A stretch of 64,000 nt of DNA from positions 1 to 64,000 of the forward strand of contig NZ_QPIB01000039.1 in the NCBI RefSeq assembly GCF_003671765.1, in the 5' to 3' direction. The DNA comes from Xenophilus sp. E41 (GTDB taxonomy: Bacteria; Pseudomonadota; Gammaproteobacteria; Burkholderiales; Burkholderiaceae_C). Shown piece by piece: positions 46,522-55,145 of this stretch. The position numbers were made by a program, and so were the translations under genes. The notes beneath the pieces were generated by a model. The model saw only the letters and a list, made by a program, of their open reading frames with translations. It had not been told where the DNA came from and made no database searches. Each line of letters opens with the position of its first letter. The first letter of the stretch is position 1.

Positions 46522-47037
46522 ATGCCTTTTCGACTGTTGCCCGGCTTCGCCGCCTGCGCGATGTTCCTGGCCAGCGCTGCGGCCGGGGCGCAGACAGCGC
46601 CCGCCGCGGCCACCGCACCCCGCGCGGTCGCCAGGCCTGCACCTGCCGCCGACGTGCACGCCGGCTTCATCAAGTCCGTGCAGGGCGACGTCCACCTGCT
46701 CAGTGCCGGCGGCGACGCCCGTCTGGCCAGGCCGGGCGACCGCGTCTCGCCCATCGATCGCATCTCGACCGGCCCGGCCAGCGCCGCCAGCCTGGTGCTG
46801 CGCGACGGCACGGCACTCGTCCTGGGCCCCGATTCGCGGCTGGACCTCAAGCAGTTCCATTTCGACTCGACCACGCAGGACGGCGGGCTGCTCGTCTCGC
46901 TGCTGCGCGGATCGCTGCGCATGGTCAGCGGCCTGATCGGCAAAACCAACCCCGACGCGGTGCGCGTGGACACGCAGACCGCCACCATCGGCATCCGCGG
47001 CACGGACTTCATCGTCACGGCCGACGCCCAGCCGTGA
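46522..47037 (+). CDS. FecR-domain exported protein
   Basis: A 171-aa protein with a cleavable signal peptide (MPFRLLPGFAACAMFLASAAAGAQ, likely cut after AGA). The rest is a FecR-like beta domain: GFIKSVQGDVHLLSAGGD, SLVLRDGTALVLGPDSRLDL, SLLRGSLRMVSG and TATIGIRGTDF, ending the fold. This is not an anti-sigma factor: it has no cytoplasmic part. Such proteins pair with OmpA-like or CHASE2-cyclase genes; here an OmpA-like gene overlaps its stop. A CTGGAGA site precedes the start. It is divergent from the CDF gene. Confidence 0.87.
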   Translation: MPFRLLPGFAACAMFLASAAAGAQTAPAAATAPRAVARPAPAADVHAGFIKSVQGDVHLLSAGGDARLARPGDRVSPIDRISTGPASAASLVLRDGTALVLGPDSRLDLKQFHFDSTTQDGGLLVSLLRGSLRMVSGLIGKTNPDAVRVDTQTATIGIRGTDFIVTADAQP

Positions 47038-47648
47038 TGACGATTCGCCGCCGCATCGCACTCGCCACGGGCTGCGCCCTTGCCGTGGTGCTGGGCGCCT
47101 GTTCGACGCCCGCCACGCGCGTGGTCCTGCTGCCGCAGGCGGACGGCCGTCCGTCCGCCGTGGTGGTGCGGGCCAAGGGCGGCGAGCAGACGCTCGACAA
47201 GCCCTTCCAGCGCGCCACCGCAGCCCTCGGCGCCACCGGCGCGCCGCTGGTCGACGCGGCCGATCCGGCCCAGGTCCGCAAGGACAACGCCACCCTGTTC
47301 GAGCTGATGCCGCCGGGGCCGCAGCGCTACACGGTGTACTTCGACGCCGGCGGCACGGTGCTGACCGAGGCCTCGCAGCGCACCGTGCAGGAAATGCTGG
47401 CCGCCGCCGCGGCCCGGCCGGGGGCGGACATCGTGGTCACCGGCCACACCGACACGGTGGGCACGGGTGCGCAGAACGATCAGCTGTCGCACCGCCGCGC
47501 CGAGGAACTGCGACAGCTGCTCATCCAGCGCGGCTTCCCGGGCCAGCGCATCGAGGCGGCGGGCCGCGGCGAACGCGACCTGGCCGTGCCGACAGCCGAC
47601 GAGGTCGACGAGCCGCGCAACCGCCGCGTGACGATCGAGGTGCGCTGA
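47037..47648 (+). CDS. OmpA-family peptidoglycan-binding lipoprotein
   Basis: A lipoprotein of 203 aa: basic N-terminus, hydrophobic core and lipobox VLGAC. The C-terminal OmpA domain (residues about 95-203) shows YTVYFDAGG, VVTGHTDTVGTGAQNDQLS and the RAEELRQLL...NRRVTIEVR end, so it should anchor to peptidoglycan. The middle ~70 residues are unassigned. Start is ATG at 47037 or GTG at 47034; either overlaps the FecR stop, so the two proteins are translationally coupled and may work together in the envelope. Confidence 0.88.
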   Translation: MTIRRRIALATGCALAVVLGACSTPATRVVLLPQADGRPSAVVVRAKGGEQTLDKPFQRATAALGATGAPLVDAADPAQVRKDNATLFELMPPGPQRYTVYFDAGGTVLTEASQRTVQEMLAAAAARPGADIVVTGHTDTVGTGAQNDQLSHRRAEELRQLLIQRGFPGQRIEAAGRGERDLAVPTADEVDEPRNRRVTIEVR

Positions 47649-47679
47649 CGGCGCCTGTGGCACGCGCCGCACGACAGAA

Positions 47680-47703
47680 GGGGCCCGAGGGCCCCATTCT
47701 TGT
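47680..47703 (+). terminator. Intrinsic terminator after the OmpA-like gene
   Basis: GGGGCCC (47680-47686) and GGGCCCC (47689-47695) form a very stable stem followed by ATTCTTGT. The T-tract is weak, so confidence is moderate. Confidence 0.6.
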
Positions 47704-47714
47704 CACCGTAGCGG

Positions 47715-47772
47715 ATTTTCGAACCGAATCGGGCTCCGGCGCCCGTCCTGCCTGCACGAGCAGCTATCAAAA
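47715..47772 (+). repeat. Dispersed palindromic repeat, copy 8
   Basis: ATTTTCGAACCGAATCGGGC, CGGCGCCCGTCCTGCCTGC centre and AGCAGCTATCAAAAGATGAGC. Lies in the convergent gap between the OmpA-like gene and tyrS. Confidence 0.82.
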
Positions 47773-47801
47773 GATGAGCAGCTCGCGTGTTCCGGCAGGC
47801 A

Positions 47802-49034
47802 TCAGGCGAGGTGCACGCGCGCGAACTTGCGCTTGCCCACCTGGACCACGTAACTGCCGGCGCCGAGCTTGAGCCCCTTGTCGCTCACCACGGCCGAATC
47901 GATGCGCACGCCGCCGCCGTCGATCAGCCGGTTGCCCTCCGAGGTCGAGGGCGCGAGGTTGGCCTGCTTGAGCAATTGGGCGATGCCCAACGGCGCGCCC
48001 GAGAGCGTCACTTCGGGAATCTCGTCCGGCACACCGCCCTTGCTGCGATGGATGAAGTCCTGCTCGGCCGCTTCGGCCGCCTGCGCGCTGTGGAAGCGCG
48101 CCGTCAGCTCCTTGGCCAGCAGCACCTTCGCGTCCTTGGGGTTGCGCCCGCCCGCCACCTCGGCCTTCAGCGCCGCGATCTCTTCCAGCGAGCGGAAGGA
48201 CAGCAGCGTGTACCACTTCCACATCAGCTCGTCGGAGATCGACAGCGTCTTGGCGAACATCGTGTTCGGGTCCTCGCTGATGCCGATGTAGTTGTTCTTG
48301 CTCTTCGACATCTTCTCGACGCCGTCGAGCCCCTCCAGCAGCGGCATGGTCAGGATGCACTGGGGCTCCTGGCCGTATTCCTGCTGCAGGTGCCGGCCGA
48401 CCAGCAGGTTGAACTTCTGGTCGGTGCCGCCGAGTTCGAGGTCGCTCTTGAGCGCGACCGAGTCGTAGCCCTGCATCAGCGGGTAGAGGAATTCGTGGAC
48501 CGAGATCGACTGCCCGTTCTTGAAGCGCTTGTTGAAGTCGTCGCGCTCCATCATGCGGGCCACCGTGTACTTGGCGGCCAGCTGGATCATCCCGCGCGCG
48601 CCCAGCGGGTCGCTCCACTCGGAGTTGTAGCGGATCTCGGTCTTCGATTCGTCCAGCACCAGCTTGGCCTGGGCGAAATAGGTTTCGGCGTTGGACCGGA
48701 TCTGCTCGGCCGTCAGCGGCGGCCGGGTGCTGTTGCGGCCGGACGGGTCGCCGATCAGGCTGGTGAAGTCGCCGATCAGGAAGATCACCGTGTGCCCCAG
48801 ATCCTGGAGCTGGCGCATCTTGTTGAGCACCACGGTGTGGCCGAAGTGGATGTCCGGCGCCGTCGGGTCCAGTCCGAGCTTGATGCGAAGCGGCTGGCCG
48901 GTGGCTTCAGCGCGCTGCAGCTTCTTCACCCATTCGTCCTGCGGAAGCAGCTCGTCGGCGCCGCGCAGGGAGATTTCTAGCGCCCGTCCTACACCATCGG
49001 ACGGCGGCTGGCCAATAACAAACTGGGGATTCAT
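47802..49034 (-). CDS. tyrS: Tyrosyl-tRNA synthetase
   Basis: Charges tRNA-Tyr. The 410-aa protein has the class I HIGH motif as HFGH (in [13 protein letters not shown]), [13 protein letters not shown] for tyrosine/tRNA recognition, and [11 protein letters not shown]. The C-terminus is an S4 RNA-binding domain ([14 protein letters not shown]...[11 protein letters not shown]). Length and motifs fit the TyrZ-like bacterial form. It is divergent from the M23 peptidase gene; in betaproteobacteria tyrS, M23 peptidase and anmK typically cluster, as here. Confidence 0.96.
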   Translation of the reverse strand: MNPQFVIGQPPSDGVGRALEISLRGADELLPQDEWVKKLQRAEATGQPLRIKLGLDPTAPDIHFGHTVVLNKMRQLQDLGHTVIFLIGDFTSLIGDPSGRNSTRPPLTAEQIRSNAETYFAQAKLVLDESKTEIRYNSEWSDPLGARGMIQLAAKYTVARMMERDDFNKRFKNGQSISVHEFLYPLMQGYDSVALKSDLELGGTDQKFNLLVGRHLQQEYGQEPQCILTMPLLEGLDGVEKMSKSKNNYIGISEDPNTMFAKTLSISDELMWKWYTLLSFRSLEEIAALKAEVAGGRNPKDAKVLLAKELTARFHSAQAAEAAEQDFIHRSKGGVPDEIPEVTLSGAPLGIAQLLKQANLAPSTSEGNRLIDGGGVRIDSAVVSDKGLKLGAGSYVVQVGKRKFARVHLA

Positions 49035-49195
49035 TTGGATTTTTGTGGGGAAAGCAACGGCCGAAAGCTATACTCCAGCCGGTTTCTTGAGCGCTGCATT
49101 CTAAGCGCCGCTCCTTTTTCGCCCCGCCTGAAGACCTTCGTTGGCCCGCAACTTGCTGGCACAGGCGGTCGCCGAACCCGAGCTGGATTTCTGAG

Positions 49196-50554
49196 TTGTC
49201 CAAACTGATCAACGGCATCCTGGCCGCCGAGGAGCTTGTCGCTTCTCGCATCGCCACCACCGTCAAGACCTATCCGCGTCATCTGACAGCCGCCATCGCC
49301 GCGATGCTGCTATGCGCCGGCGGGGGCGCCTTCGCGGTCGCCTCGCTGGGCCCTGACGCGTCCGACCTGCCCATCCACCAGGTGCTCGAGACCGTGGCCC
49401 CGCTGCCGGTCGCGAGCCAGAGCGAGGTGCTGGATGCGCTCAGCTTCACGCTGTTCCGCAGCGAGCAGAGCCGCTCCAGCGACACGGCCGAGGCGCTGCT
49501 CAAGCGCCTGGGCGTGAGCGACCCGGCCGCCGCCGCCTTCGTGCGCGGCAACGCCGACGCCCGCGCCGCCTTCTTCAACCGCGTCGGCCGCACCATCAAC
49601 GCCGAGGTCGGGCAGGACAACAGCCTGCGCAAGCTCACGGCGCGCTGGATTCCCGATGGCGACGGCGGCTTCAAGCGCTTCGTGGTCGAGCGGCTGCCCG
49701 CCGGCTTTGTCGCCCGCACCGAGACCGACACGCTGACCCCGGCCACGCGCCTGGCCAGCGGCATCGTGCGCAGCTCGCTCTTCGCCGCCACCGACGACGC
49801 CCGCATCCCCGACGCCGTCGCCAGCCAGCTGGCCGACATCTTCCAGGGCGACGTGGACTTCCGCCAGCTGCGCAAGGGCGACCGCTTCGCCGTGGTCTAC
49901 GAGACCTTCGAGGCCGACGGTCAGACCATGCGCACGGGCCGTGTGCTCTCGGCCGAGTTCGAGAACAACGGCAAGACCTGGCAGGCCATGTGGTACCAGG
50001 AGCCCGGCCAGAAGGGCGGCTACTACCGCCCCAACGGCGACAGCCTGCGCAAGGCCTACCTGAGCTCGCCGGTCGAGTTCACCCGCGTGTCCAGCGGCTT
50101 CGCGATGCGCATGCACCCCATCCTGAACAGCTGGCGCCAGCACAACGGCGTCGACTTCGCGGCGCCCACCGGGACCCCGGTGCGCACCGTGGGCGACGGC
50201 ACGGTCGATTTCGCCGGCCAGCAGAACGGCTACGGCAACATCGTCATCGTCGGCCACCGCAACGGCCAGCAGACGGCCTATGCCCACCTCTCGCGCATCG
50301 ACGTCAAGGAAGGACAGTCCGTGAGCCAGGGCCAGTCGATCGGCGCCGTGGGCTCCACCGGCTGGGCCACCGGGCCGCACCTGCACTTCGAGTTCCGCAT
50401 CAACGGCGAGTACCACGACCCGACGACGATCGCCCAGCAGGACGGGGGGCAGCCCATCTCCGCCGCGGCGCGCCCCGCCTTCGAGAAGGTCGCCAAGGCC
50501 ACGCGCACCGAGCTGGCCGCCGCCTTCTCGGTGGTCCAAGCCAGCGCCGACTGA
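49196..50554 (+). CDS. M23-family peptidoglycan endopeptidase (LytM domain)
   Basis: A 452-aa envelope protein with one N-terminal membrane segment (about residues 29-52), a helical and OapA/LysM-like middle, and a C-terminal LytM domain. Zinc ligands are seen in HNGVDFAAPTG (H-x3-D) and GPHLHFEFR (H-x-H). It should cleave peptide cross-links in peptidoglycan. The start is TTG at 49196, giving MSKLINGILAAEELV, the family's usual N-terminus; no ATG is available. A terminator follows, then anmK, so a cell-wall theme links the two. Confidence 0.9.
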   Translation: MSKLINGILAAEELVASRIATTVKTYPRHLTAAIAAMLLCAGGGAFAVASLGPDASDLPIHQVLETVAPLPVASQSEVLDALSFTLFRSEQSRSSDTAEALLKRLGVSDPAAAAFVRGNADARAAFFNRVGRTINAEVGQDNSLRKLTARWIPDGDGGFKRFVVERLPAGFVARTETDTLTPATRLASGIVRSSLFAATDDARIPDAVASQLADIFQGDVDFRQLRKGDRFAVVYETFEADGQTMRTGRVLSAEFENNGKTWQAMWYQEPGQKGGYYRPNGDSLRKAYLSSPVEFTRVSSGFAMRMHPILNSWRQHNGVDFAAPTGTPVRTVGDGTVDFAGQQNGYGNIVIVGHRNGQQTAYAHLSRIDVKEGQSVSQGQSIGAVGSTGWATGPHLHFEFRINGEYHDPTTIAQQDGGQPISAAARPAFEKVAKATRTELAAAFSVVQASAD

Positions 50555-50582
50555 GCGCCTCGCTCGCGCCGTCACAATCCGA

Positions 50583-50610
50583 AGCGCCGCTGTTGCGGCG
50601 CTTTTTCTTT
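50583..50610 (+). terminator. Intrinsic terminator after the M23 peptidase gene
   Basis: AGCGCCGC (50583-50590), loop TGTT, GCGGCGCT (50595-50602), then TTTTCTTT. Lies between the peptidase gene and anmK. Confidence 0.92.
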
Positions 50611-50626
50611 GGGAAACCTCGCCGCC

Positions 50627-51757
50627 ATGGCCGCAGAACTCTTCATCGGGCTGATGTCCGGCACCTCGCTCGACGGCGTGGATGGTGTGCTGACCGACCT
50701 GTCCGGCGGCGGCATCGCCGTGCGGGCGCACGCGAGCGCGCCCTTTCCCGTCGCGCTGCGCGAGGAGTTGCTCGCGCTCAACCGCTCCGACGGCGCCAAC
50801 GAACTGCACCGCGCGGCACTCGCCGGCAACGGGCTCGCCCGCGTGTACGCCGAGGTCGTGCGCATGCTGCTCGCCAAGGCAGCCCAGGAAGCCGCGCAGA
50901 TCGTCGCCATCGGCGCCCACGGCCAGACCGTGCGCCACCGCCCCGGCGAGTTCGACGGCACCGGCTACACCCTGCAATTGAACAACCCGGCCCTGCTGGC
51001 CGAGCTGACCGACATCGACGTGGTGGCCGACTTCCGCACGCGCGACCTCGCGGCCGGTGGGCAGGGTGCACCGCTGGTGCCGGCCTTCCACGCGGCGCTC
51101 TTCGGGCGGGCCGACGAGACGGTGGCGGTGCTCAACCTCGGCGGCATCGCCAACCTGAGCGTGCTGCCGCCGGCTGCCCAGGCTGAAAGCCGCGCGGTGC
51201 TCGGCTTCGACTGCGGACCGGCCAATGCGCTGATGGACCACTGGTGCCAACGCCACCGCGGCGCGCCCTTCGACGCCGGCGGCGCCTGGGCCGCCAGCGG
51301 CCGCGTTCATGCCGGCTTGCTGTCCCGCCTGCTCGCGGAGCCCTACTTCGCGCGGCCCGCGCCCAAGAGCACAGGCCGCGACCTGTTCCATTCCGAGTGG
51401 CTCGCCGCGGCGCTCGCCAAGGAGGCGCCGCTTGCCGCCCAGGACGTGCAGGCCACGCTGGCCGAACTCACGGCGGAAAGTGCCGCCCGGGCCGTGCACG
51501 AGGCCGCCAGCGACGCACGCACGCTGATCGTCTGCGGCGGCGGCGCGCTCAATGCACACCTGATGGCGCGGCTCGCAGCCCTGCTGCCGGGCGTGGGGGT
51601 GCTGTCTTCCGAAGCACGCGGCCTGCCGCCGCAGCAGGTGGAAGCCACGGCCTTCGCCTGGCTGGCGCGGCGCACCGTTCGACGCGAGCCGGGAAACTTG
51701 GCGAGCGTGACCGGCGCCCGCGGCGCGCGGGTGCTGGGCGCCGTTTACCCGGCCTGA
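50627..51757 (+). CDS. anmK: Anhydro-N-acetylmuramic acid kinase
   Basis: Phosphorylates and opens 1,6-anhydroMurNAc from recycled peptidoglycan. The 376-aa protein starts with the ATPase phosphate loop LFIGLMSGTSLDGVDGVL, contains IGAHGQTVRHRP and VADFRTRDLAAGGQGAPLVP, and the nucleotide loop VCGGGALNAHLM near residue 305. Full length. ATG at 50627 gives the canonical start; a TTG 18 bases earlier lies in the terminator tail. Confidence 0.96.
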   Translation: MAAELFIGLMSGTSLDGVDGVLTDLSGGGIAVRAHASAPFPVALREELLALNRSDGANELHRAALAGNGLARVYAEVVRMLLAKAAQEAAQIVAIGAHGQTVRHRPGEFDGTGYTLQLNNPALLAELTDIDVVADFRTRDLAAGGQGAPLVPAFHAALFGRADETVAVLNLGGIANLSVLPPAAQAESRAVLGFDCGPANALMDHWCQRHRGAPFDAGGAWAASGRVHAGLLSRLLAEPYFARPAPKSTGRDLFHSEWLAAALAKEAPLAAQDVQATLAELTAESAARAVHEAASDARTLIVCGGGALNAHLMARLAALLPGVGVLSSEARGLPPQQVEATAFAWLARRTVRREPGNLASVTGARGARVLGAVYPA

Positions 51758-51822
51758 GTTTTCAAGCCCAAAGAGGCTACAGCGCCCGTGGGATGGGCGC
51801 TTATCGCTATCGAAATAATAGC
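51758..51822 (+). repeat. Dispersed palindromic repeat, copy 9
   Basis: GTTTTCAAGCCCAAAGAGGC, AGCGCCCGTGGGATGGGCGC centre and ATCGCTATCGAAATAATAGC. It fills the convergent gap between anmK and the MFS transporter and ends three bases before the transporter's stop codon. Confidence 0.85.
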
Positions 51823-51824
51823 AA

Positions 51825-53276
51825 TCAGCCGTGCCCGGACACTTCCGGGCCATCGAGCTGCGGCGCCCGGGCCTCGGCGGGCAGCTGCCAGAACACGGCC
51901 GCCGAGGCGAGCGTGATCAGCCCCACCGTCACGAAGGTCGCCTGGAAGGCTTCGAGCGCCGCGCCGGGCGTGCCGGTGCCGCCGAAGGCCGCGCTGAAGC
52001 CCGACAGCACCGCGCCGGCCACGGCCACGCCCAGGCTCATCGCCAGCATCTGCACCATCGACAGCAGGCTGTTGCCGCTGCTGGCGCTGGCGCCGTCCAG
52101 GTCCTTCAGCGTGATGGTGTTCATGGCCGTGAACTGCAGCGAGTTGAAGGCGCCGAAGGCCGCGAGCTGCAGCACGCGCAGCCAGATCGGCTCGCCCGGC
52201 GTGGCCAGGGCGAAGCTGGCCATCAGCAGGCCGATGATCGCGGTGTTGCCCACCAGCACGTTGCGATAGCCGAAGCGCAGGATCAGCGGCGTCGCGACCC
52301 GCTTCATCGCCATGCCGGCGAGTGCCGTGGGCAGCATCATCAGCCCCGCCTGCAGGGGCGAATAGCCCAGGGAGATCTGCAGCGAGATCGGGATCAGGAA
52401 AGGCATCGCCCCGCTGCCCAGCCGGCAGAACAGGTTGCCCAGCAGCCCCACCGACAGCGTGCGCACGCGGAACAGCTGGGTCGAGAACAGCGGCTGAGGG
52501 TGCCGCACCGCATGCAGCCAGTAGACCACCAGCGCCGCGAAACCGAAGACGCCCAGCACCAGAGTGCCGGCCTGGCGCAGGCCCAGGTCGGAGCCGCCCT
52601 CGATGGCCAGCGAGATGGCGACCATGCCGAAGGCCAGCAGCGCATAGCCCCAGAGGTCGAAGCGGCCGGTCTGCTCGGCCCGCGCATCGGGCATGAAGCG
52701 CTGCGTGGCGACGAGGCCGATGAGCCCCACCGGCAGGTTGATGAGGAAGATCCAGTGCCACGAGGCGTACTGCACCAGCCAGCCGCCGAGCGTCGGGCCC
52801 AGCAGCGGCCCGATGAGGCCGGGAATCGCGACGAAGCTCATCGCCTGCAGGAACTCGCCGCGCGGAAAGGTGCGCAGCACCGACAGGCGCCCCACAGGCA
52901 GCAGCAGCGCGCCGCCCAGCCCCTGCAGCACGCGCGCCGCCACCAGCTCGCCCAGACCGCGCGAGGCCGCACAGGCCAGGGAGCCGAGCGAGAACAGCGC
53001 GATCGCCAGCATGAACACGCGCCGCGTGCCGAAGCGGTCGGCGAGCCAGCCCGAGGCCGGGATCAGCATCGCCATGGTCAGCGAATAGGCCACGATCACC
53101 GACTGCATGCGCAGCGGGCTCTCGCCCAGGCTCGCCGCCATCGCCGGCAGCGCCGTGTTGATGATGGTCGCGTCCAGCGTCTGCATGAAGAAGCCGATCG
53201 CCACCAGCCACAGCAGCACGCGGCGGCTGGCGGCATCGGGCGGCGGATCGGGGATGGCGGGCGTCGGAGCGCTCAT
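51825..53276 (-). CDS. MFS multidrug exporter, DHA2 (EmrB/QacA) family
   Basis: A 483-aa inner-membrane transporter with about 14 predicted membrane segments. The DHA2 fingerprints are MQTLDATIINTALPAMA in segment 1, SGWLADRFGTRRVFM between segments 2 and 3, ARVLQGLGGALLLPVGR in segment 4 and GPLLGPTLGGWLVQYASWHW in segment 5. Resembles MdtD/YegB-type proton-driven drug exporters. No membrane-fusion (EmrA) or regulator gene is adjacent. Substrate unknown; a link to the NRPS product is not supported because of the 20-kb distance. Confidence 0.92.
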   Translation of the reverse strand: MSAPTPAIPDPPPDAASRRVLLWLVAIGFFMQTLDATIINTALPAMAASLGESPLRMQSVIVAYSLTMAMLIPASGWLADRFGTRRVFMLAIALFSLGSLACAASRGLGELVAARVLQGLGGALLLPVGRLSVLRTFPRGEFLQAMSFVAIPGLIGPLLGPTLGGWLVQYASWHWIFLINLPVGLIGLVATQRFMPDARAEQTGRFDLWGYALLAFGMVAISLAIEGGSDLGLRQAGTLVLGVFGFAALVVYWLHAVRHPQPLFSTQLFRVRTLSVGLLGNLFCRLGSGAMPFLIPISLQISLGYSPLQAGLMMLPTALAGMAMKRVATPLILRFGYRNVLVGNTAIIGLLMASFALATPGEPIWLRVLQLAAFGAFNSLQFTAMNTITLKDLDGASASSGNSLLSMVQMLAMSLGVAVAGAVLSGFSAAFGGTGTPGAALEAFQATFVTVGLITLASAAVFWQLPAEARAPQLDGPEVSGHG

Positions 53277-53332
53277 GGTGTTCTGGCTTTCTGGCGCGGG
53301 GCGCCGCGGCCGACGGCAGACGCGGCGGGAAC

Positions 53333-53355
53333 GAAAAAGCCGCCCGAAGGCGGCT
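53333..53355 (-). terminator. Intrinsic terminator after erpA
   Basis: On the minus strand AGCCGCC, loop TTCG, GGCGGCT then TTTTTCG. It ends the erpA transcript, 64 bp after its stop codon. Confidence 0.88.
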
Positions 53356-53418
53356 GGACCGGTGACAGGTGGGGCGCGGGGTGGTGGTCGGTGTGCGCCC
53401 GCCCGGTCAAGATGCGAA

Positions 53419-53790
53419 TCAGGCCGAGAAGCTCGAGCCGCAGCCGCAGGTGCTGGTGGCGTTCGGGTTCTTGATCACGAACTGGGCGCCTTGCAGGTCT
53501 TCCTTGTAGTCGATCTCGGCGCCGACCAGGTACTGGTAGCTCATCGCGTCGATCAGCAGCGACACGCCATTCTTGGTCATCGTCGTGTCGTCGTCGTTCG
53601 TGATCTCGTCGAAGGTGAAGCCGTACTGGAAGCCCGAGCAGCCGCCACCCTGCACGAATACGCGCAGCTTCAGGTCGGGATTGCCCTCTTCGGCGATCAG
53701 GTCCGCCACCTTGGCGGCCGCGCTGTCGGTGAAGACGATCGGCTCGGGCATCTGGCTGGGGGTGCTGATGGTTTCGGCAACTGCGCTCAT
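53419..53790 (-). CDS. erpA: Iron-sulfur cluster insertion protein ErpA
   Basis: A-type carrier that delivers Fe-S clusters to target apoproteins. The 123-aa protein has the three conserved Cys of the family in [11 protein letters not shown] (near residue 52) and [10 protein letters not shown] at the C-terminus. Length is typical. The start at 53790 follows a GGAG site and gives the usual short acidic N-terminus; in-frame upstream sequence overlaps the rpsI terminator. erpA lies downstream of rplM-rpsI, as in many betaproteobacteria, but the terminator between them suggests its own promoter. Confidence 0.95.
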   Translation of the reverse strand: MSAVAETISTPSQMPEPIVFTDSAAAKVADLIAEEGNPDLKLRVFVQGGGCSGFQYGFTFDEITNDDDTTMTKNGVSLLIDAMSYQYLVGAEIDYKEDLQGAQFVIKNPNATSTCGCGSSFSA

Positions 53791-53860
53791 GGATGGTTCT
53801 CCGTGGGGACCGCCACTCGCAAGACAGCGGGCGGCCAATGAGGGAAATGCTACCCCAGAC

Positions 53861-53892
53861 AAAGAAAAACCGCCCCGAGGGCGGTCTTTCTT
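53861..53892 (-). terminator. Intrinsic terminator of the rplM-rpsI operon
   Basis: Minus strand: ACCGCCC, loop TCG, GGGCGGT, then TTTTTCTTT. The plus side also has CTTTCTT, so it could act both ways. It lies 130-160 bp after the rpsI stop. Confidence 0.9.
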
Positions 53893-53914
53893 GATACGGC
53901 GCACAGCCGAAGTG

Positions 53915-54022
53915 TTGATATTCGCGTAGCGAGGGCCTGCAGGGCAAGGCGCGAACCGGAACCGGACTCGCGTCCGGTGAGGATTCGCAACGCGGCCATG
54001 CAGGTCCGCAGTAGCGAAGATC
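53915..54022. repeat. Large imperfect palindrome abutting the rpsI stop codon
   Basis: Arms of about 45 bp pair imperfectly (TTCGCGTAGCGAGGGCCTGC on the left; the complement of GCAGGTCCGCAGTAGCGAAG on the right) around a smaller hairpin ACCGGACTCGCGTCCGGT. The right end overlaps the rpsI TGA. It looks like a third repeat family of this genome rather than a terminator; the true terminator follows it. Confidence 0.7.
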
Positions 54023-54413
54023 AGCGCTTCGAGAACTGCTTGCGGCGACGTGCGGAGTGCAGACCGACCTTCTTCCGTTCGACTTCGCGGGCGTCACGGG
54101 TGACGAAACCGGCCTGGCTCAGCACCGGCTTGAGGTTCGCGTCGTAGTCGATCAGGGCACGGGTGATGCCGTGGCGGGTCGCGCCGGCCTGACCGGATTC
54201 GCCGCCGCCGTGGACGTTGACCTGGATGTCGAAGGTCTCGACGTTGTCGGTCAGCACCAGGGGCTGCTTGGCGATCATGATCGAGGTCTGGCGGCCGAAG
54301 AATTCTTCGATCGTCTTGCCGTTCACCGTGATCTTGCCGGTGCCCTTCTTGAGAAACACGCGGGCGACGCTGGACTTGCGACGGCCGGTGCCATTGTTCC
54401 AATCACCAATCAT
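54021..54413 (-). CDS. rpsI: 30S ribosomal protein S9
   Basis: A 130-aa protein of the small subunit head, whose C-terminal tail reaches the P-site tRNA. It has [19 protein letters not shown] at the N-terminus, [19 protein letters not shown] in the centre and the basic end RRRKQFSKR, with the invariant final KR. The gene starts 11 nt after rplM on the same strand, the universal rplM-rpsI pair. Confidence 0.98.
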   Translation of the reverse strand: MIGDWNNGTGRRKSSVARVFLKKGTGKITVNGKTIEEFFGRQTSIMIAKQPLVLTDNVETFDIQVNVHGGGESGQAGATRHGITRALIDYDANLKPVLSQAGFVTRDAREVERKKVGLHSARRRKQFSKR

Positions 54414-54424
54414 CTCAAGGCTCC

Positions 54425-54853
54425 TTAGATTTCCAGAGCCTTGGGCTGCTGGGCGGTGTGCGGATGCTCTGCACCGCCGTACACCTTGAGTTTCTTGATC
54501 ATCGCGTAGCCGAGCGGGCCCTTGGGCAGCATGCCCTTGACAGCCTTCTCGAGTGCACGGCCGGGGTGCTTGGCCTGCATGTCGCGGAAGTTGGTGGCCG
54601 TGATGCCGCCGGGGAAGCCCGAATGACGGTAGTACACCTTGTCGAGCGACTTGGTGCCGGTGACCTTGAGCTTGGAGGCGTTGACGATGACGATGAAATC
54701 GCCGGTGTCGACGTGAGGCGTGTAAATGGCCTTGTGCTTGCCGCGCAGTCGGAGGGCCACTTCGCTGGCTACCCGTCCGAGGACCTTGTCGGTCGCGTCA
54801 ATCACAAACCACTCGTGCACGACCTCAGCGGGCTTTGCGCTGAAAGTAGACAT
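54425..54853 (-). CDS. rplM: 50S ribosomal protein L13
   Basis: A 142-aa early-assembly protein of the large subunit. Landmarks are [42 protein letters not shown] and [19 protein letters not shown]. Length is exactly typical. The ATG at 54853 follows an AGGAAAA site. A 150-nt leader with two hairpins lies between it and the promoter at 55004-55032. Confidence 0.98.
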   Translation of the reverse strand: MSTFSAKPAEVVHEWFVIDATDKVLGRVASEVALRLRGKHKAIYTPHVDTGDFIVIVNASKLKVTGTKSLDKVYYRHSGFPGGITATNFRDMQAKHPGRALEKAVKGMLPKGPLGYAMIKKLKVYGGAEHPHTAQQPKALEI

Positions 54854-54998
54854 GAGTTTTCCTAAAAAAGGAGGTTTGCTGAGAGCCCTTTTCCACGGTC
54901 GGTCTTCCTCTGGAGGGAAGCTCTTAGGTGGGAGGAATGCCTTCACCCGTAGAGGATCGAAGGCGTCTTTGCCGCGGGGCCCGAAATCGCTGCAAAGC
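54854..54998 (-). promoter_or_regulatory. Leader of the rplM-rpsI mRNA with two hairpins
   Basis: Read on the minus strand, the leader contains GCCTTC...GAAGGC and CTTCC...GGAAG stem-loops and a CCTCCTTTTTTAGGA stretch next to the ribosome site that could sequester it. In enterobacteria L13 represses its own operon through the leader; a similar role is possible but unproven. Confidence 0.4.
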
Positions 54999-55003
54999 CA
55001 ACG

Positions 55004-55032
55004 ATTATAGGTCGGCCGGCGCGGCGGGGCAA
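55004..55032 (-). promoter_or_regulatory. Sigma-70 promoter of rplM-rpsI
   Basis: Minus strand: -35 TTGCCC (55032-55027), 17-bp spacer, -10 TATAAT (55009-55004). The -10 is a perfect consensus and the spacing ideal; the -35 matches four of six. Confidence 0.85.
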
Positions 55033-55145
55033 TCTCCGGCGGCCGCCGGGGCTCGAGGCCGCCCAAGCCGACCGACAATCAGGGGTTCGCGGCGGCGGCG
55101 CCCGCCACGGCACCGACCGCGCTCTCACCCAGGATCCAGCCCGCC

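Noticed and set aside
51825-53276. MFS exporter as export pump for the NRPS-PKS product
   Set aside because: It lies 20 kb away among unrelated housekeeping genes; no evidence ties it to the cluster.
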